From: Qipengyuania huizhouensis
GTDB lineage: Bacteria; Pseudomonadota; Alphaproteobacteria; Sphingomonadales; Sphingomonadaceae
Direction: 5' to 3'
DNA length: 64,000 bases
NCBI RefSeq assembly: GCF_019711635.1
Contig: NZ_JAIGNT010000008.1
Location: 34,581 to 98,580 of the forward strand
The notes under the pieces were generated by a model. The model was given only the letters and a program-made list of their open reading frames with translations. It did no database searches and had not been told where the DNA came from. The translations under genes and the position numbers were made by a program. Within the stretch, counting starts at the first letter, position 1, and every line of letters starts with the position of its first letter. Below are positions 58,143 through 64,000 of the stretch, piece by piece.

Positions 58143-59213
58143 TTGGCCAAGCCCTCCAAGAACAAGACGCCGCAAAGCCCGGCGGAAAACCCGGAATTTG
58201 CGCTGCATTCGCTTCAGGAAGAGTTCGAGAAGGCAAAGCGTTACGATGCCTCGCCCGAGCAATTGCGCCAGTTCTACGAACAGATGCTGCTTATCCGTCG
58301 TTTCGAAGAGCGGGCAGGGCAGCTCTATGGTCTCGGGTTGATCGGCGGATTCTGCCACCTTTATATTGGGCAGGAAGCGGTCGCGATCGGCCTGCAATCG
58401 GCGCTCGACGGCGATAAGGACAGCGTGATCACCGGCTATCGTGATCACGGCCATATGCTTGCCTATGGTATCGATCCGAAATTGATCATGGCCGAGCTGA
58501 CCGGCCGCGAGGCAGGCATCTCGAAGGGCAAGGGCGGGTCGATGCACATGTTCTCGACCGAGCATAAGTTCTACGGCGGGCACGGGATTGTCGGTGCGCA
58601 GGTCGCGCTGGGTGGCGGGCTCGCGCTTGCGCATCAGTACAACGATGATGGCGGCCTCTGTCTTGCCTATTTCGGCGACGGTGCGGCGAACCAGGGGCAG
58701 GTGTACGAAACCTTCAACATGGCGTCGCTGTGGAAGCTGCCGATCGTCTTCGTGGTCGAAAACAATCAGTATGCCATGGGTACCGCGGTCGGCCGCTCAA
58801 GTGCGGAAACCGAATTCTACCGTCGCGGCACGGCATTCCGCATCCCCGGCATGAAGGTCAACGGCATGGATGTACTCGAAGTGCGCCAGGCCGCCGAAAT
58901 TGCATTCAAGCATGTGCGCGAGGGCAGGGGGCCGGTGCTGATGGAATGCGAAACCTATCGCTATCGCGGGCACTCCATGTCCGACCCGGCCAAGTATCGC
59001 ACGCGCGAAGAAGTACAGGACATGAAGGACCACAAGGACCCGATCGAGGGACTGAAGAAGATCCTGATGGAACAGGGCAATACCGAGGACGAATTGAAAG
59101 CCATCGACAAGGACATTCGCAAGGTCGTCAGCGAAGCTGCGGACTTCGCCGAGAACTCGCCAGAGCCCGAGCCGAGCGAACTCTACACCGATGTTCTGGT
59201 GGAGGAGTATTGA
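58143..59213 (+). CDS. pdhA: pyruvate dehydrogenase E1 component subunit alpha
   Basis: The 356-residue protein starts at TTG. It has the E1-alpha landmarks FYEQMLLIRRFEERAGQLYGLGLIGGFCHLYIGQEAVAIGL, GKGGSMHMFS, the thiamine-diphosphate motif FGDGAANQGQVYETFNMASLWKLPIVFVVENNQYAMGT, and the phosphorylation-loop-like YRYRGHSMSDPAKYRTREEV. It decarboxylates pyruvate together with PdhB. pdhB starts three bases after its stop. Confidence 0.95.
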   Translation: MAKPSKNKTPQSPAENPEFALHSLQEEFEKAKRYDASPEQLRQFYEQMLLIRRFEERAGQLYGLGLIGGFCHLYIGQEAVAIGLQSALDGDKDSVITGYRDHGHMLAYGIDPKLIMAELTGREAGISKGKGGSMHMFSTEHKFYGGHGIVGAQVALGGGLALAHQYNDDGGLCLAYFGDGAANQGQVYETFNMASLWKLPIVFVVENNQYAMGTAVGRSSAETEFYRRGTAFRIPGMKVNGMDVLEVRQAAEIAFKHVREGRGPVLMECETYRYRGHSMSDPAKYRTREEVQDMKDHKDPIEGLKKILMEQGNTEDELKAIDKDIRKVVSEAADFAENSPEPEPSELYTDVLVEEY

Positions 59214-59216
59214 GCC

Positions 59217-60596
59217 ATGGCTATCGAACTCAAGATGCCCGCGCTGTCGCCCACGATGGAAGAGGGTACATTAGCCAAATGGCTCAAGCAGGAAGGTGAT
59301 GAAATCACCGCCGGCGACATTATTGCGGAGATCGAAACCGACAAGGCAACGATGGAATTCGAAGCGGTCGACGAAGGAACGCTCGGTAAAATCCTCGTGC
59401 CCGAAGGTACCGAGAACGTGGCCGTCGGCACGGTCATCGCGATGCTCGCAGGCGAAGGTGAGGACGTATCCGATATTGCCGTCGAAACACCCGCGACCGA
59501 TGATAAGCCCGGAGAGGGGAAGGACGTCGGTAGAGAGCCGTCAGAAGCCGAGATCACCAAGCCTGCGAAAAAATCCGGTGTGAAAGACCCGGAAATCCCA
59601 CACGGTACCAATATGGCCACCGTCACTGTTCGCGAAGCGCTGCGCGATGCGATGGCCGAGGAAATGCGCCGCGACGAACGAGTCTTCGTGATGGGCGAGG
59701 AAGTCGCCCAATACCAGGGCGCTTATAAGGTCACGCAGGGCCTGCTCGACGAATTCGGTCCCAAGCGCGTGATCGATACGCCGATTACCGAATACGGCTT
59801 CGCCGGTATCGGGACCGGGGCTGCAATGGGTGGTTTGCGTCCGGTCGTTGAATTTATGACATTCAACTTCGCCATGCAGGCGATCGACCACATCATCAAT
59901 TCTGCAGCCAAGACCAATTATATGTCAGGTGGCCAGATGCGATGCCCGGTAGTATTCCGCGGCCCCAACGCGGCGGCAAGCCGCGTGGGCGCGCAGCACA
60001 GCCAGAACTATGGCCCTTGGTACGCAAGCGTCCCTGGCCTGATTGTGATTGCGCCTTATGATGCTTCTGATGCGAAGGGGTTGCTGAAGGCCGCGATCCG
60101 CTGCGAAGACCCGGTGGTCTTTCTCGAGAACGAACTGGTCTATGGACGAAGCTTCGAACTACCCGAGCTGGACGATCATGTCCTGCCGATCGGCAAGGCG
60201 CGGATCATGCGCGAAGGTACAGACGTCACGATAGTCGCTTACTCGATCGCTGTCGGTCTCGCGCTGGAAGCAGCGGAAGAACTGGCGGGCAAGGGGATCG
60301 AAGCCGAAGTGATCGATCTGCGCACGCTACGCCCTCTCGATAAAGAAACTGTACTCGAAAGCCTGAAGAAGACCAACCGTCTCGTCATCGCCGAGGAAGG
60401 CTGGCCAACCTGTTCCATTGCCTCTGAAATCGTGGCGATCTGCATGGAAGAAGGTTTCGATCATCTGGACGCGCCGGTCACTCGCGTTTGTAACGAGGAC
60501 GTGCCGCTGCCTTATGCGGCAAATCTTGAGAAACTGGCGCTGATCGACACGCCCAAAATCGTGAAGGCTGCGAAGAAGGTCTGTTATCGAGATTGA
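59217..60596 (+). CDS. pdhB: pyruvate dehydrogenase E1 beta with N-terminal lipoyl domain
   Basis: The 459-residue protein has an N-terminal lipoyl domain (residues 1-80; [15 protein letters not shown] holds the lipoylated Lys), a Pro/Glu/Lys-rich linker, then the transketolase-like E1-beta domain with [58 protein letters not shown] and the C-terminal [15 protein letters not shown]. Lipoylated E1-beta is known from alphaproteobacteria such as Zymomonas. The E2 and E3 genes are not in the window. Confidence 0.95.
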   Translation: MAIELKMPALSPTMEEGTLAKWLKQEGDEITAGDIIAEIETDKATMEFEAVDEGTLGKILVPEGTENVAVGTVIAMLAGEGEDVSDIAVETPATDDKPGEGKDVGREPSEAEITKPAKKSGVKDPEIPHGTNMATVTVREALRDAMAEEMRRDERVFVMGEEVAQYQGAYKVTQGLLDEFGPKRVIDTPITEYGFAGIGTGAAMGGLRPVVEFMTFNFAMQAIDHIINSAAKTNYMSGGQMRCPVVFRGPNAAASRVGAQHSQNYGPWYASVPGLIVIAPYDASDAKGLLKAAIRCEDPVVFLENELVYGRSFELPELDDHVLPIGKARIMREGTDVTIVAYSIAVGLALEAAEELAGKGIEAEVIDLRTLRPLDKETVLESLKKTNRLVIAEEGWPTCSIASEIVAICMEEGFDHLDAPVTRVCNEDVPLPYAANLEKLALIDTPKIVKAAKKVCYRD

Positions 60597-60655
60597 TGAA
60601 AGGGAAATCCCTAAGCTGCACAATGTAACGAAGAGATTCCCGGAAGTCCTCTAAA

Positions 60656-61093
60656 TCACTCGTCGATGACGAAAATCGGCCGCGAGAATGACATTTGCGT
60701 GCTGGTGAAATCGAAGAATGGCAGCACGTCCGGAGGCGTGTACGTAATGGTCATGGTTTTTTCGAAGGTGCCATGCACACGCGGAGTCGCCACGGGTACT
60801 ATCGTCACGGCAACGCTGTCGTTGAGCATGTAAGGTGAGGATTGTGCGATAGCGATTGCCTTGGTTTGTATCGCGCTATCGGAGATCGTGTTTTCCTTCA
60901 TATATTCGATCACGGCATAACGTGCAGTGTCGGAAGCCACGCCTCGTAGCGAATTATAAGCCTGCATGCTGATCCCGATCTGGATCGCTCCGAAGAAGAG
61001 ACCGAGAACCACCGGCGCCAGGAGTGCGAACTCGATGATCGTAGTCCCGCGCTCGTCGATGCGAAGACTCGAAAAGAGAGGCGGCCTTCTCAT
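60656..61093 (-). CDS. TadE-like pseudopilin
   Basis: From the ATG at 61093 the product has 145 residues. It starts with a short basic segment and the TadE signature DERGTTIIEFALLAPVVLGLFFGAIQIG, with the conserved Glu five residues into the helix; the rest is a beta-rich periplasmic part ending FSRPIFVIDE. Tad minor pseudopilins assist type IVc (Flp) pilus assembly. It overlaps the upstream Tad gene by four bases and is the last of three. Confidence 0.9.
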   Translation of the reverse strand: MRRPPLFSSLRIDERGTTIIEFALLAPVVLGLFFGAIQIGISMQAYNSLRGVASDTARYAVIEYMKENTISDSAIQTKAIAIAQSSPYMLNDSVAVTIVPVATPRVHGTFEKTMTITYTPPDVLPFFDFTSTQMSFSRPIFVIDE

Positions 61094-61551
61094 GAAATCT
61101 GCACCCGCCTGGTAAGGTCGTAATTTACCGTGTTCCCAACCCCGAAATCGGTCCAAAGCGGGGTGTACCAGTCGGCAATTTCGATTTCGATGAATTCGGA
61201 AATGACCGCGCCTGTAGGGCATGTTGAAAGGTCAACCACAAGCGAGGCATCGGAGTTGCAGCGATATTTCTTGACCAGCGTCACTTTGTCGGCGGGAAGG
61301 CCCGTCGAAGTTTCGATGATCTCTTCTAACTTGTCGATGTCGCTCTGGTCTTCAGGCAGAGAGGCGAGCACGATCGATCCGGCTTCTGCCACGGCAATCT
61401 GCAACTCGTTATTGCGAGAGACAAGCCGACTAACCTCGAACCCTCCGAGACAGAGCATGACCAGTACGGGGAGAACGATCGCAGTCTCGATGACCATCGA
61501 GCCTTTGCGATCCCCGGCAACCGTTTTGAGAGTGTCGAAAAGGCGGATCAC
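61090..61551 (-). CDS. second TadE/TadF-like pseudopilin
   Basis: The 153-residue protein starts at GTG. It has the pseudopilin start DRKGSMVIETAIVLPVLVMLCLGGFEVSRLV, where the Glu in VIETA is the conserved position, then a periplasmic domain with two cysteines (KYRCNSD and DLSTCPTGAV) probably in a disulfide. It overlaps TadG and the downstream TadE-like gene by four bases each. TadF is the likely identity by position and size. Confidence 0.82.
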   Translation of the reverse strand: MIRLFDTLKTVAGDRKGSMVIETAIVLPVLVMLCLGGFEVSRLVSRNNELQIAVAEAGSIVLASLPEDQSDIDKLEEIIETSTGLPADKVTLVKKYRCNSDASLVVDLSTCPTGAVISEFIEIEIADWYTPLWTDFGVGNTVNYDLTRRVQIS

Positions 61552-63134
61552 AAAACCAGCCTCACGCGTGTGCCACCTTCGCCTACGACGATATCGTGCG
61601 TCTTACCAGCCGGGCAAAGTGTGGTCAGATCTGCAGTACCGCTGATTTGAAGAGTTTTTGTGGCAACCATCATACATTCGGAAGACGCATTGGGCGTACC
61701 TGCAATCTTCAGGTCGCTGTTTGGCATGTAGATGATTCCATTGAGGTCGAGACCAGCATCGCCCGTGATCTTACTTCCCGAGCTGCCCGGCGAGTCCGGG
61801 TCCTCGAAGATGAGCATGTCTTCCATGCGATCTGCATCATCTGATGAGACGCCCACTGCGATAAGTTCGGTCTTTGTCATTGGGGTCAAATATAGGCTAC
61901 CGCCGCCATTGACGTCGATGCCAGCACCGTTCTTCAGGACGAACATCACGCCTGTACCAGTAAGCGAGACTCCTCCGTTGATCTTCAGGGTACCCCCATC
62001 GATCACATATACGCCGCCGGCCATGTTTAGATCACAACCAACGTCAAAGTTGGTGTAGGTGCCGGGCTGAAGATCGGTGTCGCTAGAGAGATTGACCTTG
62101 TTGGCATAGGTGAAATGGGTCGTTGTGATTTTTTCGATGTATATCCTGTCCGGGCCGCTGCCAGCAATTTGACTCAAATTTTCGTGGACCGCAGGCTGGG
62201 AGTAATCATTGGGCTCACTCATGAAAGAAGCCGCAATTTCTGTCGGATATGTCGTAGTATAGGGGGATTGCGTGCCCTCGCCGGAATAATCTATTGATCC
62301 TGCCGAATACGCTGCGCTCTTGTTTTTACCTCTGTAATATTTGAACGTGACGTCATCGGACTGAGTTTCATCGGCCTGCCACGATGCAGTGGCATCGCCG
62401 CAACTTATTGTTCGAGGAGTTGTGTTGTCAGGTGGGGTCAGTCCTTCCCATGGATCCACCATGTTGTCATAATTCTCTACGACTTCGGCATTTTCAAATG
62501 CGCCCATCCCGTCGTCGATAGTGCCACCAGCAATGACCCAATTGATATTCTGAGCTCCACCACTGCCATTGGTAACGATGGCATCTTCGGCATTAGAGCG
62601 CGCACCCACGCCGCAGGCGGCGTCGACTGTCGGCCCGCCGTTGAACCACATGGTGCGGGTGGAGGTTGGATCGAGCGAGTATAGACACGCTGTAAACTGC
62701 TGCGTGGTTTCCCAGATCGCCTGCGCCTCTACGGCGATCGTCATGCCGTCACCCAGCACCAGTTCGGTGAAGGGGAGGGAAGCTGATACAGTGGCATCCA
62801 CCATGACGCTGCTGTCAGCAGTGCCATCCCACGTTTCCAGGCCAACATTGTGGGTCAGCAGGTAATCCTTCGTCACCGAAAGATTGGCGTAGAATTCCTG
62901 GCTAGCGCGGGTTTCGTATTCAGTGCCGGTATCGCCGTTTCCACGCGCCCAAGCACCAGCCAGAGCGCTTTGGTCCACTGCGTACTGCGCTTCACGTTTC
63001 CAAGTGTAATATTGCGCCATGTCGACGCCTAGCCCTGCCGTGCCGAACAAGACCGGCGCCCCCATGGCGACGAGCATGAGAGCGTTTCCGCTTGTGTCGA
63101 CTTTCAGTCGGCGCATAAATTCGGCTAAGCTCAT
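61548..63134 (-). CDS. TadG-like protein
   Basis: From the ATG at 63134 (an in-frame ATG also lies at 63143) the product has 528 residues. The N-terminus has the TadG helix DTSGNALMLVAMGAPVLFGTAGLGVDMAQYYTWKREAQYAVDQSALAGAWA. The large extracytoplasmic part contains CLYSLDPTSTRTMWFNGGPTVDAACGVGARS and beta-strand repeats of GG-x-L-x-I-x-G type (GGTLKINGGVSLTGTGV, GIDVNGGGSLYLT). It belongs to the Tad/Flp locus accessory proteins. It heads the three-gene transcript. Confidence 0.9.
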   Translation of the reverse strand: MSLAEFMRRLKVDTSGNALMLVAMGAPVLFGTAGLGVDMAQYYTWKREAQYAVDQSALAGAWARGNGDTGTEYETRASQEFYANLSVTKDYLLTHNVGLETWDGTADSSVMVDATVSASLPFTELVLGDGMTIAVEAQAIWETTQQFTACLYSLDPTSTRTMWFNGGPTVDAACGVGARSNAEDAIVTNGSGGAQNINWVIAGGTIDDGMGAFENAEVVENYDNMVDPWEGLTPPDNTTPRTISCGDATASWQADETQSDDVTFKYYRGKNKSAAYSAGSIDYSGEGTQSPYTTTYPTEIAASFMSEPNDYSQPAVHENLSQIAGSGPDRIYIEKITTTHFTYANKVNLSSDTDLQPGTYTNFDVGCDLNMAGGVYVIDGGTLKINGGVSLTGTGVMFVLKNGAGIDVNGGGSLYLTPMTKTELIAVGVSSDDADRMEDMLIFEDPDSPGSSGSKITGDAGLDLNGIIYMPNSDLKIAGTPNASSECMMVATKTLQISGTADLTTLCPAGKTHDIVVGEGGTRVRLVL

Positions 63135-63290
63135 TGTCTGCATCCACCTCGAACGGTTCGACTCGAACGTGCCTTGTAAGAATCCATTACTTATTTTTTA
63201 TGCACTGGTTTTGGTTAATTAGTCGTATCAGCCCCGTCCCCAGTTTCAGGTCGGCTTGACAGGTGGGGGTAGGAATCCGAAGCGGAAGAA

Positions 63291-63929
63291 GTGATCGACA
63301 GCCGCGACACTAAACTGGCCGACTGGGCACCCATGGTGCTGGCTTCGGCAAATACGCGCCTTCGGCCCATCCTCGAATCAGGCTTGCTATTGGATGCCAA
63401 ACTAGCTCGTATTGCTCTTTCGGCTAACGAACCCGCGCTCGCGCAAATTCAATTGGCTTGGTGGCGCGAAGAACTTCGTCGGGATCGAAGCGACCCCAAT
63501 ATCTTGCCACCGGATCCGCTTCTGGCATCCCTGCTGAGTGCATGGACGACAAGCAAGTCCGGTCTGGTCGCGCTGGTGAACGGATGGGAAGAATTGGTCG
63601 GCGGCCCTCCTTGGGAACCAAGCGTCGGCGATGCCTTGGCAAAGGGCCGGGGAGCGCTTTTCGAAGGATTGGCCGATCAGCTGGGCTATTCCGACTGCGC
63701 GCCAGCCGCCGCCATGCACGGCGTGATGTGGGCACGAGCCGATTTTGCCTGCTTCAATTCGCTGGATCCGAGCCGGCCTCCGAAATTACCTCGCTTGCCA
63801 AGGGAATTGCGACCGCTGGCCATTATCGGGGGGCTGGCGGCCCGGGCATTCAAACGTGGCGGCCAGCCTTTGTTTGGAGATCGTCTCAGCCCCTTTGTCG
63901 CGCTCAGGCTTGGAATCTTCGGTGCTTAG
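63291..63929 (+). CDS. squalene/phytoene-synthase-like protein
   Basis: The 212-residue protein starts at GTG. The motif LAQIQLAWWREELRRD resembles the RxQWWRDEL helix of the squalene/phytoene synthase superfamily, and the remainder is helical (GRGALFEGLADQLGYSDCAP). The aspartate-rich DxxxD motifs needed for prenyl diphosphate chemistry are not visible, so it may be a non-catalytic relative such as those linked to complex I or SDH assembly in other lineages. The TAG stop abuts the presumed insertion-sequence end, so the C-terminus may be altered. Confidence 0.65.
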   Translation: MIDSRDTKLADWAPMVLASANTRLRPILESGLLLDAKLARIALSANEPALAQIQLAWWREELRRDRSDPNILPPDPLLASLLSAWTTSKSGLVALVNGWEELVGGPPWEPSVGDALAKGRGALFEGLADQLGYSDCAPAAAMHGVMWARADFACFNSLDPSRPPKLPRLPRELRPLAIIGGLAARAFKRGGQPLFGDRLSPFVALRLGIFGA

Positions 63930-64000
63930 GCCCTGTTGACAAACTGGATTCACAATCGCTGCGAGATGTGATTCAAGATAGCTTTTGCGGAGGTTATCTT
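63930..64000. mobile_element. probable end of an insertion sequence (continues beyond the window)
   Basis: Right after the preceding stop codon the sequence turns to GGCCCTGTTGACAAACTGG and GATTCACAATCGC, then GTGATTCAAGATAGC, which resembles the terminal inverted repeat and leader of IS5-like elements seen in alphaproteobacteria. A short dyad GATTCACA / TGTGATTC is present. The other end and transposase lie outside the window, so this is a tentative call. Confidence 0.45.

Noticed and set aside
60597..60655. AGGGAAATCCCT dyad after pdhB considered as a terminator
   Set aside because: The stem is short and AT-containing and is not followed by a T tract on either strand.
1..64000. CRISPR arrays, toxin-antitoxin pairs, prophage or restriction genes
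   Set aside because: No regularly spaced repeats and no recognisable proteins of these systems were found in any frame.

Overview
The window is a GC-rich bacterial chromosome segment made almost entirely of housekeeping genes. Gene content and order point to an alphaproteobacterium of the order Sphingomonadales, probably Erythrobacteraceae-like: a fabA-fabB-fabI cluster, a nuoA-N operon running on into birA, coaX, RNase J and a DUF1467 gene, a PdhA/PdhB pair in which PdhB carries a lipoyl domain, an alphaproteobacterial GAAC-N7-GAAC SOS box before lexA, and a ROSE-type RNA thermometer before a small heat-shock gene. No prophage, CRISPR array or rRNA was seen. One tRNA is present (Arg-CCT), and the last 71 bases look like the end of an insertion sequence.

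Layout. 1-2499: fatty-acid synthesis (partial fabA, fabB, fabI). 2546-7962: small metabolic genes (NTF2-like protein, D-2-hydroxyacid dehydrogenase, SH3-domain protein, thiolase, coniferyl-aldehyde-type dehydrogenase, YbjN-like protein). 8135-27529: a long + strand operon encoding all 14 respiratory complex I subunits, then biotin ligase, pantothenate kinase, RNase J and a DUF1467 membrane protein. Three extra genes sit inside the nuo block and are joined to their neighbours by overlapping or closely spaced stop and start codons: a putative lipoprotein between nuoC and nuoD, a 47-residue membrane peptide between nuoE and nuoF, and an exported protein between nuoF and nuoG. 27531-33900: a poorly characterised group made of a giant membrane-anchored coiled-coil protein (- strand), a soluble-plus-membrane protein of unknown activity, a helical protein, and a histidine-kinase-like protein whose phospho-accepting histidine is replaced by proline. 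33919-39068: citrate synthase with a coupled small membrane protein, glutamyl-tRNA synthetase, and divergent comEC. 39107-48269 (- strand): lexA, moaC, trpC, trpD, trpG, proline iminopeptidase, a DUF2233 lipoprotein, trpE and a PpiD-like foldase; two genes not known to act in tryptophan synthesis separate trpE from trpGDC. 48485-51421: tpiA, secG, pyrG. 51795-54095: hsp20 with a heat-shock promoter and thermometer, grxC, an amidohydrolase, DUF1178 and tRNA-Arg. 54096-54839: a gene-poor, less GC-rich stretch after the tRNA. 54840-60596: mscS, a tyrosine-catabolism pair (hpd and a VOC protein) with a near-perfect operator-like palindrome, an FtsB-like gene, pdhA and pdhB. 60656-63134: three Tad-type pseudopilin genes. 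63291-64000: a phytoene-synthase-like gene whose stop codon touches the presumed insertion-sequence end.

The best candidates for undescribed biology are the three embedded nuo accessory genes, read as possible lineage-specific complex I subunits or assembly factors, and the pseudo-histidine-kinase with its coupled helical partner. All functional calls rest on reading motifs by eye; no database search was run.
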